Shown in pieces: positions 7,688-15,308 of a DNA stretch of 40,796 nt. Position 1 is the stretch's first letter. Every line of letters begins with the position of its first letter. Made by a program: the position numbers and the translations under genes. Source of the DNA: Fluviibacter sp964604465 (GTDB taxonomy: Bacteria; Pseudomonadota; Gammaproteobacteria; Burkholderiales; Rhodocyclaceae); contig CAZRYZ010000005.1 in NCBI GenBank assembly GCA_964604465.1, positions 1 through 40,796 on the forward strand, read 5' to 3'. The notes below the pieces were generated by a model that saw nothing but the letters and a program-made list of their open reading frames with translations, did not search any database and was not told the DNA's origin.

Positions 7688-8557
7688 CTAGACCACACCG
7701 GGCATGCCGTATTTGCGGAACCAGGCCAGGCCCAGGGACCAGGCTTTCTCGGCCGCCGCCTTGTTGTAATTGGCGCGGTAGTCGGAGTTGAAGGCATGAC
7801 CGACACCGGGCAGCACAATGATCTCCGAACCACTGCCGGACTTATTGAGTTCGGCCTGCATACGCGCCACCGAGTCGAGAGGAATGCTGGTGTCTTTTTC
7901 GCCATAGAGGCCCAGCACCGGGACCTTGATCTCCGAACCGAAATCGATCGGGTCCAGTGGGCGCTCATCAGAGACCATGCCCTCAACCCGGCCATAGTAG
8001 GCCAGGCCAGCAGTCAGTTTCGGGTTATGGTAAGCGTATTCCCAGACCGCGCGGCCGCCCCAGCAGTAGCCGACAGCCCCCGCCAGCGACTTGTGACCCT
8101 GTAGCGATTTGCGGGCATAGGCAAGGGTGGCATCGAGGTCACTGTTGACCTGATCGTCGGGCACCTTTGAGATAACTTCGTTGAAGATTTTGACGATTTC
8201 GGTGTGCTTGGTGACATCACCCTGACGGATGAAGAGCTCTGGAGCGATGGCCAGGTAGCCCACCTTGGCATAACGCCGGCAGATATCCTGGATGTGTTCA
8301 TGAACCCCGAATGCTTCATGGATCACCAGAACCACCGGAAAACGGCCGGACTTGGCCGGACGGGCATAATAACCGGGGATCAGGCCCGTCGCCGTCGGAA
8401 TGTTGATGGCACCGGTGGTCAGGCCCTGGGTGTCGGTACGGATGATGTTGTCTTCGACCGGGGAAGCTGCCACTGCATAGCCGGTGGTCAGCATGCCGAG
8501 AATGAAGGTACGGCGCGAGAGGGCGGACGCCGGGGGCAGAAGTTTGCTGTCAACCAT
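7688..8557 (-). CDS. Tat-exported dienelactone hydrolase-like protein
   Basis: This is a 289-residue alpha/beta hydrolase. It has a twin-arginine leader (LSRRTFILGM, Arg15-Arg16, with a hydrophobic run to about 31), so it is predicted to be periplasmic. The catalytic triad of the dienelactone-hydrolase family is visible: Cys165 in GYCWGG, Asp222 in GEKDTSIP, and His254 in GVGHAF. VVLVIHEAFGVHEHI near 75-89 is the oxyanion-hole region. Family members cleave enol-lactones, but many have unknown substrates. Its position between the YeeE transporter and moaA, inside a sox/Moco unit, suggests a role tied to sulfur metabolism or envelope stress; that is inference. GGAGGA 8 bases before the ATG supports the start. 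Confidence 0.88.
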   Translation of the reverse strand: MVDSKLLPPASALSRRTFILGMLTTGYAVAASPVEDNIIRTDTQGLTTGAINIPTATGLIPGYYARPAKSGRFPVVLVIHEAFGVHEHIQDICRRYAKVGYLAIAPELFIRQGDVTKHTEIVKIFNEVISKVPDDQVNSDLDATLAYARKSLQGHKSLAGAVGYCWGGRAVWEYAYHNPKLTAGLAYYGRVEGMVSDERPLDPIDFGSEIKVPVLGLYGEKDTSIPLDSVARMQAELNKSGSGSEIIVLPGVGHAFNSDYRANYNKAAAEKAWSLGLAWFRKYGMPGVV

Positions 8558-8574
8558 GAACCAGTTCCTCCGGA

Positions 8575-9639
8575 TTAGGTGCTGGCCTTGCGGAACAGCC
8601 AGCGATCAACAACGACATCGGTGATTACAGCGCCCAGCCAGATTGACCACAGGGTCAGCCAGGCGGTAATGGCAAAAACGGAGGCGCCCGAAACCCCGGC
8701 GCCAATCGCACAACCGCCGGCCAGAATGGCGCCAAAGCCCATGAAGCAGCCACCGGTCATGTAACGGAGCATGGTCAGCGGGTCATGAAAGCTTTCCAGC
8801 TTGAAAGTCCGGCCGGTGACAGCGCCAATGAAGGCGCCGATCAGTACGCCGGGGATCAGGCCCAGGTCAAAGGTGAGGGCGCCACCCGGCGGGGCCAGGA
8901 AGTACATCAGGGTATCGGAGGTGGGCGCAGCAAAGCTCAGAGAGTGCACCGGTACAACCTCAAAAGAGGTGGCAGACACGCCAAAATTGAACCACCAGGC
9001 AGCGGCGATCATCAGGCCGACGACAGTGCCCATGATGACCGTGTAGGCACCAACTGCATGCCGGCGCACCATGTAGATCCCGAAGACCAGCCAGGCAACA
9101 CTGAAGAGCAGGGCGCCCCAGTTGCCGATACCCGTGAGGCCAAGCAGATTGCGTGAGGGGCCGTCGATTGTCCACCAGCTGCCGATTTCATTACGCAGGG
9201 GCGATAGAATCCCGGCCAGCGAGGCCTGTGCTGCAACTGCAAAGACCAGACCGGTCAGCAGGGCACGGAGATTGCCGCCGCCGGTGAGCACCAGCATACG
9301 GCCAGAGCAGGCCCGGCTAAGGGCCATGCCGACCCCGAAGATCAGGCCACCGATGATGGCGCCAGATAGCGAACCCCGGTTGCTGAACTGACGCAGCCCG
9401 TTGGTGTCGAACAGGCCTGCGAGGATCAGTGCCTGTGTGGCGATGAGGGCGATGGAAAAGGTGATCAGCCAGATCGCCAGACGACCCCCGGGTTGCCCAT
9501 GGGCAACCTCCATGGTCGCGGCGCGCAGGCAAAAGCGCGACTGTTGTGCTGCAAAGCCGAAGATAATGCCGATAGTGAGGCCGCCCAGCAGGAGGAGGGG
9601 CTCCTCTCCCAACTGGGTGATTAAAGCTTCAAAACTCAT
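8575..9639 (-). CDS. YeeE/YedE family (TsuA-like) sulfur-compound transporter
   Basis: This 354-residue polytopic membrane protein has about nine hydrophobic segments. It carries the cysteines characteristic of the YeeE/YedE family: C37 in SRFCLR, C111 in SRACSGR, C298 in GGCFMGFG and C310 in GGCAIGAG. In the studied member TsuA, three such cysteines line a path for thiosulfate uptake. The likely role here is moving thiosulfate or another sulfur compound across the inner membrane. It overlaps the DsrE-like gene by 4 bases (ATGA) and is 17 bases from the hydrolase gene. Because it belongs to the sox unit, import to the cytoplasm for assimilation, or export of a sulfur intermediate, are both possible. 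Confidence 0.88.
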   Translation of the reverse strand: MSFEALITQLGEEPLLLLGGLTIGIIFGFAAQQSRFCLRAATMEVAHGQPGGRLAIWLITFSIALIATQALILAGLFDTNGLRQFSNRGSLSGAIIGGLIFGVGMALSRACSGRMLVLTGGGNLRALLTGLVFAVAAQASLAGILSPLRNEIGSWWTIDGPSRNLLGLTGIGNWGALLFSVAWLVFGIYMVRRHAVGAYTVIMGTVVGLMIAAAWWFNFGVSATSFEVVPVHSLSFAAPTSDTLMYFLAPPGGALTFDLGLIPGVLIGAFIGAVTGRTFKLESFHDPLTMLRYMTGGCFMGFGAILAGGCAIGAGVSGASVFAITAWLTLWSIWLGAVITDVVVDRWLFRKAST

Positions 9640-10070
9640 GGTTTGATGTAGGCGTACTTCTTCTGGTTCTGAAGTTCGGTAATGCGGACAACGCCCGACT
9701 TGGTGAACGTGGCCTCGAGTACGAACTTCGATTTATCGATGTTCTTTTTCTCGATCGTCAGCTCGCAGACCTCGAAATCGACGCCACGAGTCTTCAGATC
9801 AGAGATCAGTGAAGCGTACTCCAGATTGTTCTTGTCGTCACGCGCACCCTCCATCAGGAATTCCACCCCGTCGGCGAGCGCCACGACTGTGATCTTGGTC
9901 TTGGGTGCTACATCCAGATGGTTGCGCAGGCTGCGCAACGTCCGGGTGGCCTGAGAGGCGGTATCGTCGACGTGATAGACCACCTTGTCCGAAGCCAGGG
10001 CCACTGCCGATGAGGCAGCGAGAATCAGGCCAATGGCCAGTGTTTTAACGCGGGACAGGGTGGTTTGCAT
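9636..10070 (-). CDS. Periplasmic DsrE-like protein
   Basis: This 144-residue protein starts at the ATG at 10070, which has AGGAG 6 bases upstream; the longer frame to 10091 is rejected because it lacks a ribosome site. Residues 1-27 form a Sec signal peptide (LAIGLILAASSAVALA). The mature part resembles the DsrE/DsrF fold: KVVYHVDD, then VALADGVEFLMEG, then ISDLKTRGVDFEVCELTI, with one cysteine at 102 in the place where DsrE-like proteins carry a sulfur-binding Cys. It may hold or pass sulfane sulfur in the periplasm near SoxYZ and the YeeE transporter. It sits 17 bases after soxB and overlaps the transporter gene. The function is inferred. Confidence 0.82.
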   Translation of the reverse strand: MQTTLSRVKTLAIGLILAASSAVALASDKVVYHVDDTASQATRTLRSLRNHLDVAPKTKITVVALADGVEFLMEGARDDKNNLEYASLISDLKTRGVDFEVCELTIEKKNIDKSKFVLEATFTKSGVVRITELQNQKKYAYIKP

Positions 10071-10087
10071 GACGGCTCCTGAAAGGG

Positions 10088-11821
10088 TCAAAACTTATTA
10101 TAGGCCTCGAGGCCGGGGTTGCCAGCAACGTTCTTGAGGGTGGGCTGGTTAATACTCACCGGCTTGATGGTCTTTTTGCCACGCAGATTCTTGGCAACCA
10201 CATCCCAAATCGGCTCGCCGGCCATGCCACGCGACTCTTCGGCCACAGGTGCCCAGCCGGCCACTTTGTATTTCTTGCTGGCGTCGATGAGCTTGCCATT
10301 GAGGCGCATGTTGGTGATGCGCTTGCCGGCTGCAGCAGTGGGGTCACAGGTGTACTGCATGCCCCCCACGCGCACCATGTCGCCGCCCTGCTGGTAGTAG
10401 GGGTCGGGGTTGAAGAGGTTGTCACAGACATCCTCCATGATTTCCTTGATCTGGGCCCCGGTCAGATTCGACACGGTCACGTACGGATAGGTGATGGCCG
10501 TCTGGTCCAGCACGTTTTCCATGGTGATCGATTCGCCCGGTAGGACGGTCGTCCCCCAGCGGAAGCCGGGGGAGAAGGCCATCTCGGCGTTCTTTTCCTG
10601 CATCAACGCATTGAGGATTAGCTGGTCAAAGCTACCATTGAAGTTGCCACGGCGATAGAGCAGGCCTTCGGAAACAGCCAGCTTCTCGTCGAGCTTCTGG
10701 ATGTACGGGGCACGGATCTTCTTGATCATCTGATCCATTTCCGGATCGGCCGGCAACAGATTCGAGAAGACCGGCATCAGGCGGTAGCGGTAATCAGCAA
10801 TACGACCATCTCGGACGTCGAGATCGAGTACGCCCAGGTACTTGCCGTTGGAGCCGGCGTTCATGACGAGCGTCTTGCCGCCGGGGTTGGCGACCAGCGT
10901 GGGCTTCGGTACGCCATCGTGGGTGTGACCGCCGAAGATGGCATCGATACCGCGCACGCGGGAGGCCATCTTCAGATCAACGTCCATGCCGTTGTGCGAG
11001 ACGACGACAACGACCTTGGCACCCTTGCCACGGGCCTCGTCGACCATCTTCTGCATGTTTTCTTCCTGGATCCCGAAGGTCCAGTCCGGTACGAAGTAGC
11101 GGGGGTTGGCAATCGGGGTGTAGGGGAAGGCCTGGCCAATGACGGCGACCTTGGTGCCGTTGACTTCGCGGATGACGTAGGGCTTGAAAACCTGATCACC
11201 GAAGTCGGCGGTTTTGATGTTCTGGGCCACGATATCGATGTGGCCGGCAAAATCCTTGTTGGAGATTTCCAGGACGCGTTCTGCGCCGTAGGTGCACTCC
11301 CAGTGCAAGGTCATGATATCGACGCCGAGTAGCTTGGCGGCATCGACCATGTCCTGGGCATCGGTCCAGAGCGCGGTGCCTGAACCCTGCCAGGTATCAC
11401 CACCGTCAAGCAGCAGCGCGCCGGGACGATTAGCGCGAACCTTCTTGACCAGCGTCGACAGGTGGGCGAAGCCGCCCACCTTGCCGTAGATACGGGCCAG
11501 CTTCTCGAAGTCCAGATAAGTAAAGGCGTGGGCGTCGAGGGTGTTGGCCTTGAAGTTGAAGTGATTCAGAAAGTAATCACCGACCAGATGCGGGACCTGG
11601 CCCCGCATGCTGCCAATGCCAAGGTTGACATTGGGTTCACGGAAATAGATCGGGTTCAGCTGGGCATGGCAATCGGTAATGTGGAGTAGCGACACATTGC
11701 CGAAGGCCGGTGCTTCATAGTAGCTGGCCGCAGACGTTTCCGCCTGGGCATCACGGGTGGGCAGCGCCATGCCTGAGGCTGCCGCGGCAGCCAGCAACTG
11801 TAAGAATGAACGACGATCCAT
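10088..11821 (-). CDS. soxB: SoxB thiosulfohydrolase
   Basis: SoxB hydrolytically releases sulfate from the thiosulfonate bound to SoxY in the periplasm. It is 577 residues, the family's usual length. A twin-arginine leader (DRRSFLQLL, residues 2-10) directs export. It belongs to the 5'-nucleotidase/metallophosphatase family with a dinuclear metal site: D50 and H52 in ITDCHAQ, the LDGGDTWQGSG motif (about 138-148), VSHNGMDVD, and GGHTHDG. C-terminal signs include SNLTGAQI. GGAG lies about 10 bases before the ATG. It follows soxX in the soxCDYZAXB order and is followed by the DsrE-like gene. Confidence 0.97.
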   Translation of the reverse strand: MDRRSFLQLLAAAAASGMALPTRDAQAETSAASYYEAPAFGNVSLLHITDCHAQLNPIYFREPNVNLGIGSMRGQVPHLVGDYFLNHFNFKANTLDAHAFTYLDFEKLARIYGKVGGFAHLSTLVKKVRANRPGALLLDGGDTWQGSGTALWTDAQDMVDAAKLLGVDIMTLHWECTYGAERVLEISNKDFAGHIDIVAQNIKTADFGDQVFKPYVIREVNGTKVAVIGQAFPYTPIANPRYFVPDWTFGIQEENMQKMVDEARGKGAKVVVVVSHNGMDVDLKMASRVRGIDAIFGGHTHDGVPKPTLVANPGGKTLVMNAGSNGKYLGVLDLDVRDGRIADYRYRLMPVFSNLLPADPEMDQMIKKIRAPYIQKLDEKLAVSEGLLYRRGNFNGSFDQLILNALMQEKNAEMAFSPGFRWGTTVLPGESITMENVLDQTAITYPYVTVSNLTGAQIKEIMEDVCDNLFNPDPYYQQGGDMVRVGGMQYTCDPTAAAGKRITNMRLNGKLIDASKKYKVAGWAPVAEESRGMAGEPIWDVVAKNLRGKKTIKPVSINQPTLKNVAGNPGLEAYNKF

Positions 11822-11852
11822 TTAGAATGAACTCCGGTGATGGGTTGGATGC

Positions 11853-12521
11853 TTACTGGTTAACAGGCGATTCCGGGTCGAGGAGCAGGGCCACGAGGTC
11901 GCGGATCTGGCTTTCGGTCAGAATGCCCATGGCGCCGGCACGGGGCATCAGCGAGCAGAGGTTGGTCGCCTTGGCGTTGTAGATCTTGCCCCAGGTGTAC
12001 TTCACGACTTCTTCCGAGTTGCCGCGGAGCTTGCCGTAGTTGTAAAGGCTTGGGCCGATCGTGCCGTAGGAGAGTTCCTTCTTGGTGATCTGGTGACAGT
12101 TGTAGCAGTTGCCGCCATTAACAGTATCCGCCTTGTCGGTCCAGGTCAGGCCGCGACCACTCTGGGCGATCTTTTCACCGCTTTTCCAGTCACCCATGTA
12201 CTTGCCGTCGGAAGGATACTTGATGGTAGCCTCATTTTCAGCCTGCAGCTTTTCGCGTAGAGCTGCTGTTTTGTCACTTTCGGCGAGCACCGGGTTTGAG
12301 CACAGCTTCTGCGTGCCATCCTGTTTCAGGCGATCGAGGGTTGCGATCCCTTTGCTCTGGAAGCCGGATTGCATCATGGCGTCGAAACTGGCATCACCAG
12401 CACCGGGGCCCCAAGAACCATCTTTGGGAAGTGGCGGGGGCGCGGCCAAAGCCGAGCCGGCAACCGTCATCGCTGCGATCAGTGAGAGAGCAAGCGAGGT
12501 CTTCTTGTTTGAAATCTTCAT
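11853..12521 (-). CDS. soxX: SoxX c-type cytochrome subunit
   Basis: SoxX pairs with SoxA in the periplasm; SoxAX oxidatively couples thiosulfate to the SoxY cysteine. The start is the ATG at 12521 with AAGGAG 7 bases upstream; the frame is open further upstream but that part overlaps soxA. Length is 222 residues. Residues 1-27 are a signal peptide ending in ALAA. One haem site is CYNCH (139-143), and the likely distal ligand is Met192 in CSLMPRAG. The C-terminal ILTESQIRDLVALLLDPESP is a strong SoxX signature. It sits between soxA and soxB. Confidence 0.95.
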   Translation of the reverse strand: MKISNKKTSLALSLIAAMTVAGSALAAPPPLPKDGSWGPGAGDASFDAMMQSGFQSKGIATLDRLKQDGTQKLCSNPVLAESDKTAALREKLQAENEATIKYPSDGKYMGDWKSGEKIAQSGRGLTWTDKADTVNGGNCYNCHQITKKELSYGTIGPSLYNYGKLRGNSEEVVKYTWGKIYNAKATNLCSLMPRAGAMGILTESQIRDLVALLLDPESPVNQ

Positions 12522-12531
12522 CACTGTCTCC

Positions 12532-13338
12532 TTAGCGCTTGATACCAGGGGTTTGCATAGTTGCACCGTTTGAATTGCCGGCCATGAACGAGGAGATGGC
12601 AATCGTCACGTCCGAAGCGTAGATCGGCTCAGGGAAGCGTTGCTGGCGGAAGCAGTCGTTGATACGCCACTGCATACTCCACATCTGACCCGAGCTAACA
12701 CGATAGGCTGGCCAGGTCGTCCAGCCCTTGGCAGCACCTTCGGCGCTCGGAATATAAGGCAGATCCTGCAGACGGATACGCTTGCCTTCCTGACCATGAC
12801 AGGTGGCACAGGCAAAGTCATATTGTCCCCCCTCAAAATAGAACAGACGGCGACCGAGGTCGTACATCTGCTTTTCCTTGGGATGGTTCATGGGCGCCTT
12901 GACCTTCATGCCCTTGGACTCATTGGAGATGTAGGCTGAAAGCGCAACTAGTTCGCCCTTTTCCGGAGTTCTAAATCCGGCCTTGACGATCGGTGCGGTA
13001 TCCACGCCCTGCAGTTTTTCCATACAGGTCAGCAGACGGGATTCCAGATCCTGAACCTTGTTGGTGTCTTTGAAGTAGCGGGGGAGCTGGGCGTAGGCAC
13101 CTTTGACCTTGCCCGGGCCCAGACCCAGATCACACTTCTCTAGAGAGGCATTCTTAGGCCCCGCCTTTTTCTTCCAGATTTCGGCACCCGAATCCACGAA
13201 CAGGTCGGCAGGGTTGCCGTCCTGCAGCGCTTCGCGGTAAGCCTCGATGCCAGCGGATGTGCTGTCCTGCGCCTGGGCGCCGAAAGCAAAGGCGGTCGCT
13301 GCGACGAGCAGCGAGGCCTTCATGGTTTTAGCACGCAT
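12532..13338 (-). CDS. soxA: SoxA cytochrome subunit, single-haem type
   Basis: SoxA is the catalytic part of SoxAX. The protein is 268 residues with a Sec signal peptide (cleavage after about residue 23). Only one haem motif is present, CATCH at 177-181. The N-terminal domain, which carries a second haem in some species, has just two isolated cysteines, C69 and C105, that probably form a disulfide. The catalytic cysteine, which becomes a persulfide, is C229 in WRINDCFRQQR. A GGGGA ribosome site is about 7 bases before the ATG at 13338. It follows soxZ by 57 bases and precedes soxX. Confidence 0.96.
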   Translation of the reverse strand: MRAKTMKASLLVAATAFAFGAQAQDSTSAGIEAYREALQDGNPADLFVDSGAEIWKKKAGPKNASLEKCDLGLGPGKVKGAYAQLPRYFKDTNKVQDLESRLLTCMEKLQGVDTAPIVKAGFRTPEKGELVALSAYISNESKGMKVKAPMNHPKEKQMYDLGRRLFYFEGGQYDFACATCHGQEGKRIRLQDLPYIPSAEGAAKGWTTWPAYRVSSGQMWSMQWRINDCFRQQRFPEPIYASDVTIAISSFMAGNSNGATMQTPGIKR

Positions 13339-13395
13339 AGGTGTCCCCTCTCTTTTTTATGTGATCTGGGTATTCAGGTTAATGTCGTAACAGAA

Positions 13396-13707
13396 TTACG
13401 AAACGGTTGCTTCGTCCGTACGCTTGTCGCCCTTGTTGTCGGTCCAGTTACAGACAACCTTGTCGCCGGCTTTGCCCCCCTTGACCTTGAAGGCCAGGTA
13501 CGGGTTCTTCGATACCGAAGGACCCCACTCGGCGGTCATCACCGTCTTGCCAGCCAGGTCAACCTTAACTTCGTTGATGTACCAGGCCGGAATTACTGCA
13601 CCGGACGAATCCTTACGCTGGCCGGTTTCCATTTCGTGGTTCATGAGAATCTTGATTTCTGTCACGCCGTCTTTGTTTGCAGCGCGAATCTTCATCGGGT
13701 TTGCCAT
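13396..13707 (-). CDS. soxZ: SoxZ sulfur-carrier partner
   Basis: SoxZ forms the SoxYZ heterodimer that carries sulfur intermediates in the periplasm. The 103-residue protein has no signal peptide, as is normal, because it is exported in complex with the Tat substrate SoxY. Recognisable segments are IKILMNHEMETGQRKD, IPAWYINEV, and the beta-sandwich TAEWGPSVSKNPYLAFKV. GGAG precedes the ATG at 13707. It lies 46 bases after soxY. Confidence 0.96.
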   Translation of the reverse strand: MANPMKIRAANKDGVTEIKILMNHEMETGQRKDSSGAVIPAWYINEVKVDLAGKTVMTAEWGPSVSKNPYLAFKVKGGKAGDKVVCNWTDNKGDKRTDEATVS

Positions 13708-13753
13708 GTTGTATCTCCAGTTGAACTTTGATAGTTGAGCTCAGCACGGGGCA

Positions 13754-14224
13754 TTAGCCGCCGCAACCGCCCAGGGTGACCTTGATTTCCTTGGTGGCGG
13801 TGTAGTACTTGCCACCGGCCTTGACCAGAACGGTCACGTTGGAGGTCTGACCCATCTTGATACGGGTGGTGACTTCCGGCAGGGTGTCGGCGGTCAGGTT
13901 GAACAATGCGACTAGGGCGCTTGGGTTCTTCTCAACCAGGATCGAGATCTGCTCGGTATTCGGCAGTTTGCTAACAGCCTGAATTGGCACCACGGCACCA
14001 TTTTCAGCGATGTCCGAGGCAACAATCTGCACATCGCCACTGTTGCTTGGCGAGCCAGCACCCAGGGCGCTGTAAGCATCGCTCATCGTTTTGGCTTCAA
14101 AAGCAGCCTTGTTCCAGGCAGCAAATGCCATCGGCGACATCGAAGCACCGAAAGCCATGATGCCCAGGCCGCCGGCTGCCTTCAGAATCTGACGGCGGTT
14201 CAAACGTGTGGTGTTGGTGTTCAT
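13754..14224 (-). CDS. soxY: SoxY sulfur-carrier protein
   Basis: SoxY holds the sulfur substrate covalently on a C-terminal cysteine while SoxAX, SoxB and SoxCD act on it. The 156-residue protein starts with a Tat leader (LNRRQILKAAGG, Arg10-Arg11). It ends with the diagnostic GGCGG arm; Cys154 is the substrate-binding residue. The mature domain, with ILVEKNPSALVALFNL, matches the SoxY fold. It lies between soxD and soxZ, as expected for a SoxYZ pair made together. Confidence 0.97.
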   Translation of the reverse strand: MNTNTTRLNRRQILKAAGGLGIMAFGASMSPMAFAAWNKAAFEAKTMSDAYSALGAGSPSNSGDVQIVASDIAENGAVVPIQAVSKLPNTEQISILVEKNPSALVALFNLTADTLPEVTTRIKMGQTSNVTVLVKAGGKYYTATKEIKVTLGGCGG

Positions 14225-14258
14225 TCCAATCTCCTATGGGTTACAGCGGATAAAAAAG

Positions 14259-15308
14259 TTACTGCGTCGGCGCACCGGACAGGATCCATTTCACCAGAGC
14301 CTGTGCATCCGAATCCTTCAGGTCAGCCTGCGGCGGCATGGGCATGGAGCCCCAGACACCAACGCCACCATTTTTGACCTTGGCAACCAGCTTGCTGGTG
14401 ACGTCCTGACCTTTGTACTTGTCGGCAATTTCAGTAAAGCCGGGGCCGACAATCTTCTGGTTGATGCCATGGCAAGCCGTACAGCCCGACTTTTCAGCCA
14501 GTGCATAGTCCGGGTTATGTGTTGCTTTTGCAGCACCACCACCCGCTGCACCTTGGCCACGCGTCTGGCCGAAGGGGCGGAACTGCGGGGCAAGCTCACC
14601 ATGCGAGGTTTGAGCGTAATCCGGCAGGGTCGAGCTGACCTTGGCGGCTGGCTTACAGTTGCTCATACAGGTCGTGTTCTTGGTGTCCGGTGCAGTAGCC
14701 GTGACCAGACCCGATTTGCCTGGCCACATGGCGTGCTTACGAACCATGCCATTGCGGTTCGGCATCAGCTTCTGCACATCCTTGATGTTGCTGTCGCTGA
14801 GGGTAAAGTCTTCAGGCACAATTTCAGCCAGGTTCAAGAGGTAGGCCAAGACCGCATAGACTTCATCGTTGGTCAGCGTTTTTGGGGCGTTCCACGGCAT
14901 GGCGCGGTGGATGTAGTCCCACAACGTCGACAGCGACGAGACTTTCATGATCGTGGTACGACCCGGATAGTCGGTGCGCTTCAGGTTGGCCACATTACCC
15001 GTTTTTATATCTTCCTTGGTGGTGCCACCAATGAGCGGGGTAAAGACGGTGTTGTTTTCACCGAAGGTACCGTGACAGCTAGCGCACTTGGCTTCCCAAA
15101 CTTCCTGACCTTTTTCGACGCTACCCGATCCTTTGGGCAGCCCCTTGAAGTCAGGGCGGACATCAATGTCCCAGGCCTGGATTTCAGCTGGTGTCGCAGC
15201 ACGGCCGACACCGCTGTACTTGTCAGCGGCGCCTGCGGTCGAGGCAAACAGAAGCGGCACGAGGGCCAGAGCGAATGCCGGTTTCATGGTTTTAGAGAAC
15301 TTGAACAT
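14259..15308 (-). CDS. soxD: SoxD diheme c-type cytochrome subunit
   Basis: SoxD is the electron-accepting subunit of sulfane dehydrogenase SoxCD, taking electrons from the SoxC molybdenum centre and passing them to respiratory cytochromes. It is 349 residues, with a signal peptide (cleavage near residue 27, STAGAAD) and two haem motifs: CASCH (75-79) and CTACH (276-280). The GSMPMPP segment after the second haem offers a Met ligand. The linker between the domains holds extra cysteines (CMSNC, about 214-218) and a Gly/Ala-rich region. The start overlaps the end of soxC by 17 bases; GGAG lies 9 bases upstream of the ATG. Confidence 0.95.
   Translation of the reverse strand: MFKFSKTMKPAFALALVPLLFASTAGAADKYSGVGRAATPAEIQAWDIDVRPDFKGLPKGSGSVEKGQEVWEAKCASCHGTFGENNTVFTPLIGGTTKEDIKTGNVANLKRTDYPGRTTIMKVSSLSTLWDYIHRAMPWNAPKTLTNDEVYAVLAYLLNLAEIVPEDFTLSDSNIKDVQKLMPNRNGMVRKHAMWPGKSGLVTATAPDTKNTTCMSNCKPAAKVSSTLPDYAQTSHGELAPQFRPFGQTRGQGAAGGGAAKATHNPDYALAEKSGCTACHGINQKIVGPGFTEIADKYKGQDVTSKLVAKVKNGGVGVWGSMPMPPQADLKDSDAQALVKWILSGAPTQ

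Noticed and set aside
5995..8104. Long plus-strand open frames opposite moaC-moaB, moaA and the hydrolase
   Set aside because: They are shadows of genes with clear catalytic motifs, and they have no ribosome sites or domains.
13385..13401. TCGTAA-CAGAA-TTACGA hairpin at the soxZ stop
   Set aside because: The six-base stem is AT-containing and lies over the stop codon. It is too weak to claim a role without conservation data.
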